This document shows positions 8,948 to 18,422 of a DNA stretch of 48,009 nucleotides, one piece after another. The notes below the pieces were generated by a model that was not told the DNA's origin, ran no database searches, and saw only the letters and a list, made by a program, of their open reading frames with translations. The number at the start of each line of letters is the position of its first letter. Positions within the stretch are counted from its first letter, which is position 1. The position numbers and the translations under genes are program-made. This DNA is from Anaerolinea sp. GTDB lineage: Bacteria > Chloroflexota > Anaerolineae > Aggregatilineales > UBA2796. The stretch spans positions 1-48,009 of the forward strand of contig JACSRJ010000178.1 in NCBI GenBank assembly GCA_014879835.1, in the 5' to 3' direction.

Positions 8948-10246
8948 CTACTCCTTCGTCTCGCGGGTGACCAGAACTTGATCGACGCGCTTGCCATCCA
9001 TATCAACCACTTCAAAGTGGTAACCGGCTGCCTCAAACTTATCAGCACGTTCGGGTACCCGGGCCAATTGTTTCATCACAAATCCGCTTAGGGTGCGAAA
9101 GTCCCCATCGGTTTCACTAGGCAGGTCTTTAATCTTGAGCAGGTCTTTGAGTTCATCAATGGGGATCATCCCATCCAGCAGCCACGAACCATCCTCACGA
9201 AGAACTGCTGACGGCTCCGGCGACTCGTTGGAAAGCGACACCCCACCGATCAACTGTTCCAGAATATCGGTGATGGTAATTACCCCTTCCAACCCTCCGT
9301 GTTCACCAAATACCACGGCCAGATGGGAATCCGACTGACGGAAGCGCTGAAGCATCTCCAGTACCGAGAGGCTGTCGGGCACTTCGAGGGCTTTATGGCA
9401 CACCTCACGCAGATTGACCGACTCATTGGCCAGCACCTTAATCAGGATATCTTTGGCCCGCACCACCCCAATTACATTGTCGAGGCTGCCCTCCGCCACG
9501 GGGAAACGCGAACGCCCTGAATTGGCGATTTTCCGTCCAATCACAACGGCGTTGTCGTTCACATCAAGCCATGTGACATCACGGCGCGGGGTAATGATCG
9601 CCCCGATGCGCATATCGTCCAAGCGAAACACCCGGTTGATCAACTGGCGTTCGCCTTCCTCAAAAATCCCGCCCGCGGTACCCTGATCCATCATGACCTT
9701 GATCTCTTCTTCGGTCACCTCTGGCTCATCGGAGGGACGTACCCCCAACAGGCTCAATACCAGTTTGGAACTACCATTGAGGAACTGATTGAGGCGCAGT
9801 CTCGCAGTCAGGCGGATCAGCCAGCGCATGGGCGAAGCCAAGCGTGCGGTGATCGCTTCGGGAGAGTTCAGAGCGATCTGCTTGGGCACAAGTTCCCCAA
9901 CCACCAGTGTGAGATAGCTCACCACGACCACCACAACCACGCCGGGGAGCCATGTGACCGCTGGGGCCAATAGGGGCAGTGTTTTGAAAAAGTTGGCCAG
10001 CGGCTCAATAAAAACTGCCGTCCCCACCGCGCCGGAGGCGATCCCAATCACGGTGATGGCGATCTGGGTGGTGGCTGCAAATGGCTCCGGATTCCCTGCG
10101 AGTTCCAATGCGATACGCGCATTTTCATCACCATCGTTGGCAAGCTGTTTGAGGCGCGCCTTTCGGGCCCGAAAGAGCGCTGTCTCAGCCATGCTGAAAA
10201 CTCCGTTCAGCAAGGTGAGCAGGAAGATAAATAGAATTTCGAGCAA
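8948..10246 (-). CDS. CNNM/CorC-HlyC family membrane protein with CBS pair
   Basis: Protein of 432 residues with the classic architecture of the family. It has an N-terminal CNNM (DUF21) transmembrane domain (about 1-190, starting MLEILFIFLL and containing SMAETALFRAR). A CBS pair follows (about 200-330, with ITPRRDVTWLDV and VIGVVRAKDIL), then a C-terminal CorC/HlyC domain (about 345-425, ending near VVDMDGKRVD). Relatives mediate Mg2+ export or tolerance, with ATP sensed by the CBS domains. The older hemolysin label has little support. TTG start at 10246, behind a GGGGGGA ribosome-binding site. It sits between sugar-polymer genes and the large membrane protein. Confidence 0.85.
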   Translation of the reverse strand: MLEILFIFLLTLLNGVFSMAETALFRARKARLKQLANDGDENARIALELAGNPEPFAATTQIAITVIGIASGAVGTAVFIEPLANFFKTLPLLAPAVTWLPGVVVVVVVSYLTLVVGELVPKQIALNSPEAITARLASPMRWLIRLTARLRLNQFLNGSSKLVLSLLGVRPSDEPEVTEEEIKVMMDQGTAGGIFEEGERQLINRVFRLDDMRIGAIITPRRDVTWLDVNDNAVVIGRKIANSGRSRFPVAEGSLDNVIGVVRAKDILIKVLANESVNLREVCHKALEVPDSLSVLEMLQRFRQSDSHLAVVFGEHGGLEGVITITDILEQLIGGVSLSNESPEPSAVLREDGSWLLDGMIPIDELKDLLKIKDLPSETDGDFRTLSGFVMKQLARVPERADKFEAAGYHFEVVDMDGKRVDQVLVTRETKE

Positions 10247-10326
10247 AGATTCCCCCCTACTGGTGCTCTGCCAAACACTGTGCCACTTCCACCGCAGGAG
10301 CGCGACCAGAGCCTCAGCAGAGTGTC

Positions 10327-11775
10327 TCAGTATGCATTTTTACTTCTACCCAGAATCGTCTGAAAAACGGTTCGGATCAGGATTTTGATATCTAACCCTA
10401 GTGACCAGTGTTCGACATACCACAGATCAAACTTAATGCGCTCCTCAACCGAGGTATCCCCACGCAGCCCATTCACCTGTGCCCATCCGGTCATGCCTGA
10501 CTTCTCCCGGTGACGCTCCATGTAGCGCGGAATTTTATCGCGGAACTGCTGCACAAAGTGAACTTGTTCTGGGCGTGGTCCCACAAGGCTCATGTGCCCC
10601 AAGAGGACATTGATCAAATTGGGAATTTCGTCCCAGTTGGTCTTGCGCATCCACTTGCCCATACGGGTGACTCTGGGATCATTTTTGGTTGTCCAGCCGG
10701 GGCCAGATTTCTCCGCATCAGAGCGCATCGAACGAAACTTAATCATGGGGAATGGGCGTCCATCCAGCCCCATCCGTTCTTGATGAAAGAAGATCGGGCC
10801 GGGGGATTCAAGGCGAATCAGGATAGCCGTGAGTAAAAAAAGGGGCGAAAGCATCACCAAGCCCACCACTGCACCCACCACATCAACAGTGCGTTTGAGG
10901 GCCAGCTTCCACCCACGCATGGCAATATCGCGCACAGTGAGTAAGGGCATTCCGCCCATGTCATCAACCGACATGCCACCCGCCATAAAAGCGAACAAGT
11001 CAGGGTAAATTTTGATACTTACCCGCCCCCGCTGGCATAATGAAACCAACTGGGCTAGATCGGCGCGGGGTGATTCGGGCACTGCGATGATGACCTCATC
11101 AATACGGTAGGCGTCGATCAGGCGGGGCATATCCTCTTGGGTGCCAATGACCGGAATACCGGGCAGAAGTTCATGATCAGCGCCATTGATAGTTCCGATG
11201 ATTCGATAGCCCAAATAGCGGCTGTTATAGATATGTTGGGCGATATACTGAGCGGTCTCACCGCTGCCCACGATTACCACCCGATCCCGCGCCAAACCAA
11301 ACCGCCGCAGGACGATCACAAATAAACGATGAATTTCCCGTCCCAAGATCACCGTAAGAACTGTGAACAACCACACGTAAACCACCATCTGACGGGGATA
11401 ATCAGAGCCGATGTCCGTACCTTTGAGCAGAATGGTTGTAAGACCATTGGTCATGACCACCCCAATCGAGACTGAGGAGGCGATCAGGAAGGCCTGATCA
11501 ATCCGGCTCACAGCGCGACGCTGGTGATAGAGCCGCGCCAGAAAAAAGACGGTCATTAAAGTCAGGGTTTGAATGATCAGGATGGGCATGTAAAACGAAA
11601 AAGTGGGTGGATCCACAGGCGCATTGAGAATCGGTAGTCGGCGGCGCGCAAAATAGCCCAGCCCAAAAGCGCCAATGATCGCCAGCAAATCGATCATCAC
11701 CAGCAAAAAGCCCAAAAACGACTTAAGTCGGGGCAGATCGTTGACTCGCTGCGGCGGTTGCGGTGGCGCGCTCAC
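10327..11775 (-). CDS. Undecaprenyl-phosphate sugar phosphotransferase (WcaJ/WbaP type)
   Basis: Initiating enzyme of surface polysaccharide synthesis. It transfers a sugar-1-phosphate from a nucleotide sugar to undecaprenyl phosphate. About five membrane segments lead the protein, followed by a Rossmann-like domain (VVIVGSGETAQYIAQHI). The C-terminal bacterial sugar transferase domain (about residues 290-482) has KRTVDVVGAVVG, ESPGPIFFHQERMG, FRSMRSDAE, DEIPNLINVL and SLVGPRPEQ. The longest frame begins far inside the upstream GT2 gene. The true start is almost surely GTG at 11775, whose GTGA overlaps the GT2 stop, giving 482 residues and translational coupling. Sugar specificity cannot be read from sequence. 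Confidence 0.92.
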   Translation of the reverse strand: MSAPPQPPQRVNDLPRLKSFLGFLLVMIDLLAIIGAFGLGYFARRRLPILNAPVDPPTFSFYMPILIIQTLTLMTVFFLARLYHQRRAVSRIDQAFLIASSVSIGVVMTNGLTTILLKGTDIGSDYPRQMVVYVWLFTVLTVILGREIHRLFVIVLRRFGLARDRVVIVGSGETAQYIAQHIYNSRYLGYRIIGTINGADHELLPGIPVIGTQEDMPRLIDAYRIDEVIIAVPESPRADLAQLVSLCQRGRVSIKIYPDLFAFMAGGMSVDDMGGMPLLTVRDIAMRGWKLALKRTVDVVGAVVGLVMLSPLFLLTAILIRLESPGPIFFHQERMGLDGRPFPMIKFRSMRSDAEKSGPGWTTKNDPRVTRMGKWMRKTNWDEIPNLINVLLGHMSLVGPRPEQVHFVQQFRDKIPRYMERHREKSGMTGWAQVNGLRGDTSVEERIKFDLWYVEHWSLGLDIKILIRTVFQTILGRSKNAY

Positions 11776-12659
11776 TTGCGAATGTCCGCCCACAGTGCCC
11801 GTCCCCCCTTGAGCAGCAGCCCGGTCAGAACTAACGTATGCAGCCAACGTGGTGTGGTGCGGGCGTAATGTTTGCGATAAAAGATCAGGCTTGCGCGTTG
11901 AAACTCCAGCCGGGTTCGGGGATTCTGCCGACTTGCTGCCCGTTTGACGTGAAGCACTGTCACTTGTGGGTAGTACAGCACTTTCCAGCCTGCTTGTTTG
12001 ATTCGGAACGCCCAATCGATATCTTCTCCATACATCCAAAAAACTTCATCTAACAACCCGATCTTGTCGATGGCTTCTCGGCGCACCATCATAAACGCGC
12101 CAACGATGCAGTCCACTTCGGTTTCGAGGTGCTCATCAAGATAGGTCATATTATACCGCCCAAACAAGCGGCTTTTGGGAAATAGTTTGCTCAACCCAAG
12201 CATCCGCCACATTGATACTTCTGGTGAAGGGAAGCTGCGCCTGCACGCAAGGTCAAGTTTGCCATTGGGCATGATCAAACGGGGACCCGCTGCCCCGATC
12301 TGAGGATCATCGTCAAGGCGATCAATCATCCGTCGAAAGCCGTCTGGGGGTACCACTGTATCAGGATTCAGAAGCAGTCCATAACGAGGCGATTCAGTGC
12401 CCGCTTGCCCGTACCCCAACAGGTACAGCCCCTGATTGTTAGCACGGGCAAAACCCGTGTTTTCGGTGTTGGCGATCACCTCTACTTCGGGGAACTCCGC
12501 CTGCACCATCGCCACACTGTTATCAGGGCTGGCGTTATCGACCACGATCACCCGCCGGGTTATGCTGGAATCGCTCTCACGCACGGACCGTAAGCAGTCC
12601 CGTAGAAGGTCACAGGTATTCCAATTGACGATCACAATGCCAAGATCAAGCGCGGGCAT
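11772..12659 (-). CDS. Family 2 glycosyltransferase (rhamnosyltransferase-like)
   Basis: Cytoplasmic GT-A glycosyltransferase of 295 residues, probably adding a sugar to a lipid-linked intermediate made by the next gene. The N-terminus carries the nucleotide-binding strand IVIVNWNTCDLL and VVDNASPDNS. LLLNPDTVVP is the DxD-equivalent region, followed by GAFMMVRREA and the catalytic acidic motif MYGEDIDWAFR. This set is typical of WbbL-like rhamnosyltransferases. GGAG stands four bases before the ATG. Its stop overlaps the start of the polyprenyl sugar transferase by four bases, so the pair forms one unit. The 332-base gap upstream holds only the sqdB terminator hairpin; I see no gene there. 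Confidence 0.88.
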   Translation of the reverse strand: MPALDLGIVIVNWNTCDLLRDCLRSVRESDSSITRRVIVVDNASPDNSVAMVQAEFPEVEVIANTENTGFARANNQGLYLLGYGQAGTESPRYGLLLNPDTVVPPDGFRRMIDRLDDDPQIGAAGPRLIMPNGKLDLACRRSFPSPEVSMWRMLGLSKLFPKSRLFGRYNMTYLDEHLETEVDCIVGAFMMVRREAIDKIGLLDEVFWMYGEDIDWAFRIKQAGWKVLYYPQVTVLHVKRAASRQNPRTRLEFQRASLIFYRKHYARTTPRWLHTLVLTGLLLKGGRALWADIRK

Positions 12660-12946
12660 AAAGCTCCATCCCTCAAAGAATCACTTCTTAGCCAGAGTGT
12701 TGGCAGTATACCGTCAATATACCGTTTTGTGCGCCCTCGGACAAGCCTCCACTGGGCAATCATAGGGCTATCATCTCAAACCTTGATCCGGGAATGCCTG
12801 CATCGTTCACACCCAGACCGGCCCAAAACCCTCTAGGATTGGTAGTAGCGCGGTAGGGGGCAGTATTTCCTAACCAGCAGCAGTGCATTGGGGCAGCACT
12901 CACAAATCGATGGGGGTTTTCAGTGGGTACTCGGGGTGAAAAGCGC

Positions 12947-12973
12947 AGGGCACGGTCACTAAAGCCGTGCCCT
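12947..12973 (-). terminator. Hairpin terminator after sqdB
   Basis: Perfect 9-bp stem AGGGCACGG / CCGTGCCCT with a 9-base loop, beginning 19 bases past the sqdB stop. On the minus strand GCGCTTTTC follows, so a short T run is present. It probably ends sqdB transcription and separates it from the GT2 pair. Confidence 0.55.
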
Positions 12974-12991
12974 ATCACAAGCTGTTAAGGG

Positions 12992-14215
<1,224 letters not shown>

Positions 14216-14305
14216 CTATTATCACTAAACCGCACCGCAGGCGCGGCAATAAAGACTCGTCTAGCGGGCCAATATGAGTAGGTAAACCCCCACCCCATCA
14301 AAAAG

Positions 14306-14995
14306 TTACCCCCCATCCGGGCTGAACATGTATCCCACGCCGGGAACTGTGGTGATCAGTTTTGGCTCCCGCGAGGAGGATTCCACTTTTGCCCGGAGCC
14401 GGCTGATCAGGCTTTTGAGCAAGTTCTTGTCACCTTCCCCGGTATAGCCCCAGACCTTTTCGATCAAGGTTTCGGTGCTGAGGACATGCCCACGATTGAC
14501 CACCAAACTGTACATTAGCCGGAACTCCAAATTTGTAAGCTGTTTGGAGTCACCATTGGGCAGCGTGACCGTGTGGCGTTCGGGATCGAGGCTCACGTTG
14601 GCAGCCGTCAGGTTAGGCACTAGCGAGCTGGGTACTGTTCGGGCCCGGCGCAGTTGGGTATAGACGTGCGCTAGCAGAATTTGATAACTGTAGGGCTTTA
14701 CCAGATAGTCATCGATTCCGGCTTCAAAAGCATCGATGAGATCAACTTCTGAGGCAGGGTTGGCCAAAAGCATCATCGCCACGGAGGAGGTACCCCGAAT
14801 CATCTCGATCCGGCGCAGTAGGGCCCCATCGATCTCACCTTCATCGAGAATGAGCAGGTCTGTTAATTGATCCGCCCAGACTCGCTCAATTTGCGCCGGG
14901 TCTACCGCGCTGGATACATCATAACCTTCCTGACGCAGGATAAAGGTCAGGATATTCACCGATTTTACATCTTCACCTAGAATCAGTATGTTCAA
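14306..14995 (-). CDS. OmpR/PhoB-family response regulator with atypical receiver
   Basis: DNA-binding regulator of 229 residues. The receiver (about 1-118) keeps acidic residues Glu8 and Asp9, the phospho-acceptor Asp51 (LLILDEGEI) and Lys100 (DYLVKPYS). However, the conserved Thr/Ser of strand 4 is Leu77 (MMLLANPA), so the phosphorylation switch may differ from the standard one. The C-terminal winged helix (about 130-225) shows LTNLEFRLMYSL, KVWGYTGEGD and PGVGYMF, typical of the OmpR class. TTG start, with GGAGG about 14 bases upstream. It is transcribed away from the membrane histidine kinase at 15168, a likely but unproven partner. The 172-base gap between them holds both promoters, but I cannot define either. 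Confidence 0.88.
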   Translation of the reverse strand: MNILILGEDVKSVNILTFILRQEGYDVSSAVDPAQIERVWADQLTDLLILDEGEIDGALLRRIEMIRGTSSVAMMLLANPASEVDLIDAFEAGIDDYLVKPYSYQILLAHVYTQLRRARTVPSSLVPNLTAANVSLDPERHTVTLPNGDSKQLTNLEFRLMYSLVVNRGHVLSTETLIEKVWGYTGEGDKNLLKSLISRLRAKVESSSREPKLITTVPGVGYMFSPDGG

Positions 14996-15167
14996 GGCAG
15001 CTTTCGCAACCTCCGCACCTCAGCGCTTTACTCAGGCGGAATTTCAAGCTGTCTACTTTAATTCAAGGACTCTGAGAGATCAAGGGTGCGGGCAAAACCA
15101 GATTATGGGTACAATGATCTCTGGGGCAGTAGTTCGCTGTTCTGCAAAGACGGAGCCAACCTAACTT

Positions 15168-17510
15168 ATGGAAATCGCTTTTTCATACGTATTTGCCGCC
15201 GGGCTGTGCATCGGCTTTGTGCTGCTAATCGCAATTGCGGCACGAGGACGGGCACGCCAAGGAGGGTTGTATCGGGAACTGTTAGCAGTGCTGATCACCG
15301 GGCTGCTGGCAAAGGCGATCAACATCCTCGTCACAGATGCTCATCTGGGACCATATGCGGGGTTGTTTATCGGAGGGCTGACCCAACCAGCGGTCTATGT
15401 ACTGCTTGCAAGTGCTATGATCATCGCCTTCACACTCCTCTCTTTGGTCTACTTTGGACAGCGAGGCGGGATCATTGTTTTGGGGGTTGGGGTCGTGTGG
15501 TGGGTTGCACTGGCAATAGTATCCGTGCAAGCACCGGATAAAACCATCACGATTGGGCAACCCGGGTGGCTGGCGAAGATCTTCTCTGCCGCGGATGTCC
15601 CCGGACTTTTAGCCCTCATCGGATGGGCTGTGTTAGGTGGCGTGATTCTGTTCAGCGCCCTGTACAGCTATGTGACCTCCCATCTGGCCGAGATCTCCAA
15701 CCGCGCCATTTACTGGATGCTGATTGCACCGTTGGTCATTTTGGGCGAAGTGCTTGGGGTGAGCGGAAGTCAGTTCCTCAAGGAAATTGGCTGGTTGGTC
15801 AGTTTTGTGGGCATTATCGGGGCGGTCTACGGCGCAAGCGCTTATCAGGTTTTTGATCTGCGACAGGTGATCCGGGCCACCGTAACCGCAGCCTTAACCA
15901 CTGGGGTTGTGGCCTTGGTCTCGTTTGTGACCATTGCAGCAGCGCTGGCCCTTGATCCCAATCTGCCCAACCGGGTGCTGGCGATCATCGGCTTGTCTTT
16001 TGCCACGGCACTTGCCTATATTCCGCTGCATGGGTTGGTTTTGGGGTTGATGAACAGGCTCTTTGGCTCCCCCCGCGAAGACCCCACCTCCGCAGTGCGC
16101 CTTTACAGCCAAAAAGTGACTGGTGTGGTCGAACTGCCCGAAGTCTCCGATCTGGTGATCGACATGGTACGCAGCAGCCTGAGGGCGCGCCATGCTGGAT
16201 TGATCCTCGCTACTCGTGACGATAATGACACCATCCGCCTTGAGCCAATGGAGAGCGCTTTCAGCAGTATGCCGGAAGTGCGCGGTTGGATTCCCAAAGA
16301 CAGCCCCCTTTATGTCACCCTCTTTGACAAACTTCAGGTGCTGCGCCAGTACGATCTGGAATTCAACCAAATATACACCGGCACTGCCCCAGAACTGCTC
16401 TCCTTTTTTAAGCAGCTTCGGATGAGCGCTTATGCTCCGATTGTGGTGCAGGGGCAGGTGATCGGGCTGCTGGCTGCGGGCACCAAAGTGAACGATGACG
16501 CTTACTCCATTCCTGAACTTGATCTGATGGCGACCATCGCAGCCCAAACGGGAGTCGCTCTACGGAATGCACGTCTGTTCACGGACATCCGCAAAGCCCG
16601 CGACGAAACCCAAGAACTGAACGTGGACATCATCAAGACCAAAGAACGGCTTGAGCAGTTAGACCGGGTCAAGACTGACTTCATCACCATTGCCAGCCAC
16701 GAACTGCGTACCCCATTGGCGCAGCTTCGAGGCTACACTGATATTCTCGAAGCAGTTAATGAGCAGGGCATTGTAGATCCCGATCAGGTCACGGGTTTAA
16801 CCAACAATCTGCGCAAAGCCACTGACCGTCTGGAGCAGTTGATCGCGGATATGCTTGATGTGAGTCAGTTGGGCTTGGACGCGATGGACTTGCGGTTTTC
16901 CCCCACCACCATTGACAACATTATGCGACTGGCCATTGAGCCGCTGGCGGAAGCGATCAATCAGCGCAAACTTCAGTTGACAGCACGAGGTCTAAAGGCA
17001 TTACCTTCAGTTCAGGCCGATATGCAGCGCTTGGTGCAGGCATTCCGAAACATCGTCCTGAACGCGATCAAATACACCCCTGACGGCGGTCGAATCGACA
17101 TCAGCGCGAAGGCCCAGCAGAACGAAAAAACCAAACAAGATGAGGTCGTGATCTCGATCAAGGATACGGGCATCGGGATCGATCCCAAGTACCATGAACT
17201 GATCTTTGAGAAATTCTTCCGCATTGCTGATCCGGGTCTGCACTCCACCGGGGCAACCAAATTTATGGGTGCTGGCCCCGGTTTGGGGCTGACCATTGCG
17301 CGAGGCATGGTCGAGGGGCATGGGGGCAAAATCTGGGTCGAAAGCCCCAGTTATGATCCCGAAAAACTTCCGGGCACAACCGTAAATATCCTGCTGCCCG
17401 TCAACCCGCCCGCAACTGCGAAGCGTGTGAAGCCTTTTGAAGGCACCTCTGAAGGGGGCAAAGAACGTCCCACCTCGCCTTTAAAAAAGAGTGTCATGAT
17501 GGGGCGCTGA
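15168..17510 (+). CDS. Membrane sensor histidine kinase with GAF domain
   Basis: Sensor kinase of 780 residues. The N-terminal 290 residues contain about eight to nine hydrophobic segments and no large extracytoplasmic domain, so the signal may be in or near the membrane. A GAF-like domain follows (about 315-475, ending TIAAQTGVALRNARLF), then a short coiled linker. The HisKA dimerisation domain has phospho-acceptor His511 in TIASHELRTPL. The HATPase domain has N box NIVLNAIKYTPDGG, G1 DTGIGID, F box FEKFFR and G2 GAGPGLGL. The C-terminal 40 residues are basic and probably disordered. ATG start with a distant GGAG. A 497-base gap separates it from the next regulator, so it is probably its own transcript. 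Confidence 0.93.
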   Translation: MEIAFSYVFAAGLCIGFVLLIAIAARGRARQGGLYRELLAVLITGLLAKAINILVTDAHLGPYAGLFIGGLTQPAVYVLLASAMIIAFTLLSLVYFGQRGGIIVLGVGVVWWVALAIVSVQAPDKTITIGQPGWLAKIFSAADVPGLLALIGWAVLGGVILFSALYSYVTSHLAEISNRAIYWMLIAPLVILGEVLGVSGSQFLKEIGWLVSFVGIIGAVYGASAYQVFDLRQVIRATVTAALTTGVVALVSFVTIAAALALDPNLPNRVLAIIGLSFATALAYIPLHGLVLGLMNRLFGSPREDPTSAVRLYSQKVTGVVELPEVSDLVIDMVRSSLRARHAGLILATRDDNDTIRLEPMESAFSSMPEVRGWIPKDSPLYVTLFDKLQVLRQYDLEFNQIYTGTAPELLSFFKQLRMSAYAPIVVQGQVIGLLAAGTKVNDDAYSIPELDLMATIAAQTGVALRNARLFTDIRKARDETQELNVDIIKTKERLEQLDRVKTDFITIASHELRTPLAQLRGYTDILEAVNEQGIVDPDQVTGLTNNLRKATDRLEQLIADMLDVSQLGLDAMDLRFSPTTIDNIMRLAIEPLAEAINQRKLQLTARGLKALPSVQADMQRLVQAFRNIVLNAIKYTPDGGRIDISAKAQQNEKTKQDEVVISIKDTGIGIDPKYHELIFEKFFRIADPGLHSTGATKFMGAGPGLGLTIARGMVEGHGGKIWVESPSYDPEKLPGTTVNILLPVNPPATAKRVKPFEGTSEGGKERPTSPLKKSVMMGR

Positions 17511-17548
17511 TCAACCCCACGCCCTTGTTTGATCACCGTCGGTACGGT

Positions 17549-17580
17549 AGTAGGGGCGACCTCACAGGGTCGCCTCTACT
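17549..17580. repeat. GC-rich hairpin repeat downstream of the GAF kinase
   Basis: A 13-bp stem with one G-T mismatch, AGTAGGGGCGACC / GGTCGCCTCTACT, closes a 6-base loop 38 bases past the kinase stop. Hairpins of this GTAGGGGCGACC type occur as dispersed intergenic elements in several phyla (from memory), so it may be a repeat family member as well as a transcript end. No T run follows. Confidence 0.5.
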
Positions 17581-17690
17581 GGCAAAACTACCAATGGGTG
17601 ATCACGGCTTATGAATGGTCTTTTGACGATACTCAAAACCTGATTTCCTTCGTCAAAAAGCACAAATCCTCGCCCGCCTGATTGTCTCCA

Positions 17691-17729
17691 CAAGCCGAAT
17701 CTGCCTTGCAGTGGGGAAGATTCGGCTTG
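17691..17729. repeat. 12-bp perfect inverted repeat in the regulator leader
   Basis: CAAGCCGAATCT / AGATTCGGCTTG around a 15-base loop. The right arm overlaps the -35 element of the candidate promoter at 17727-17755. It could be an operator for a dimeric regulator or a transcript hairpin. Apart from these elements the 17511-18007 gap shows no gene. Confidence 0.5.
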
Positions 17730-17755
17730 CGTACTTCACATTCTGATGTTATAAA
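17727..17755 (+). promoter_or_regulatory. Candidate promoter of the regulator-terpenoid operon
   Basis: TTGCGT, then 17 bases, then TATAAA. The spacing is ideal and both boxes match sigma-70 at four to five of six bases. Transcription would start near 17762 and leave a leader of about 245 bases before the first receiver gene at 18008. Confidence 0.45.
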
Positions 17756-18007
17756 ACCGTAATCATACGAACCCCAAACCCGTGATAACATGTGAACGGG
17801 GCTGTGTGTATGCTTCTATGGGTATCTTACTGTAATCAGCAATATGCAGTCGCCACAAGAATGATAACTGTGATGGGTACTTATTAAGCTTATTTCGCGC
17901 TCATCAGCATGTTTCGGGGACGACGCAGACACTGCATCGAATGCTTGTTCCCAAACCGGCGTCGTATCCGTTTTCATCTGCTGTCCAGTCAATCTAGGTG
18001 AGCAAAT

Positions 18008-18421
18008 ATGGTCACAACGGCGCTCATCGCAGACGACAACCCTGCTTTTCAGGACATCATCCGATCTGTCCTTGAGTTTGTGGGTTATGAAGTCGAATCT
18101 GTCTTTAACGGGCATGAAGCCCTCGAAACGCTTAAAAAGCGCTGTTTTCACGCCCTGTTTTTAGACCTCAATATGCCCATTCTAAGCGGGAATGGCGTCC
18201 TCGAAGTAGTGCGTTCACTGCCCGGCTGTCAGGATATGTTCATTGTGGTGGTGACTGCAAACCCTCATATGTTAATCGACGAGATGGACAATGCCGATTT
18301 TGTCATGATGAAACCGATTCAGGTTGAAGAACTGGCGAAATTTGCGGAACGAATCATGCAAAGCCCTCGGATTTCTGCTCCATCAAATGGGCCTGATCCA
18401 TTAGAAAGACGAAGTATCTGA
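18008..18421 (+). CDS. Single-domain response regulator (receiver 1)
   Basis: CheY-like protein of 137 residues with no output domain. The acidic pocket is ADDN (Asp9, Asp10) and the phospho-acceptor is Asp53 in FLDLNMP. The switch Thr is in VVVTANPH and the Lys is in VMMKPIQ. After the receiver (about residue 120) only a short polar tail remains. Such proteins act through protein contacts or as phosphate carriers in relays. AGGTGA stands six bases before the ATG. The stop is one base before the start of the histidine kinase at 18423, so the two are translated from one message and are likely partners. Confidence 0.9.
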   Translation: MVTTALIADDNPAFQDIIRSVLEFVGYEVESVFNGHEALETLKKRCFHALFLDLNMPILSGNGVLEVVRSLPGCQDMFIVVVTANPHMLIDEMDNADFVMMKPIQVEELAKFAERIMQSPRISAPSNGPDPLERRSI

Positions 18422-18422
18422 G

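Noticed and set aside
11776-12039. N-terminal extension of the sugar transferase in the longest open frame
   Set aside because: These 88 codons lie inside the GT2 gene, have shadow-like composition, and the GTGA overlap at 11775 gives a natural start.
12760-12978. Minus-strand open frame of 72 codons between sqdB and the GT2 gene
   Set aside because: It begins inside the sqdB terminator hairpin and has no recognisable sequence.
15086-15541. Open frame of 151 codons overlapping the start of the GAF histidine kinase
   Set aside because: It shares most of its length with a clear kinase gene in another frame, is rich in Cys/Arg as shadow frames are, and has no recognisable domain.
15894-16547. 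Minus-strand open frame of 217 codons inside the GAF kinase gene
   Set aside because: It is opposite conserved coding sequence and has low-complexity His/Gln-rich composition typical of an antisense shadow.
17816-18151. Minus-strand open frame of 111 codons over the start of receiver 1
   Set aside because: It overlaps a convincing receiver gene on the other strand and lacks a ribosome-binding site or domain.
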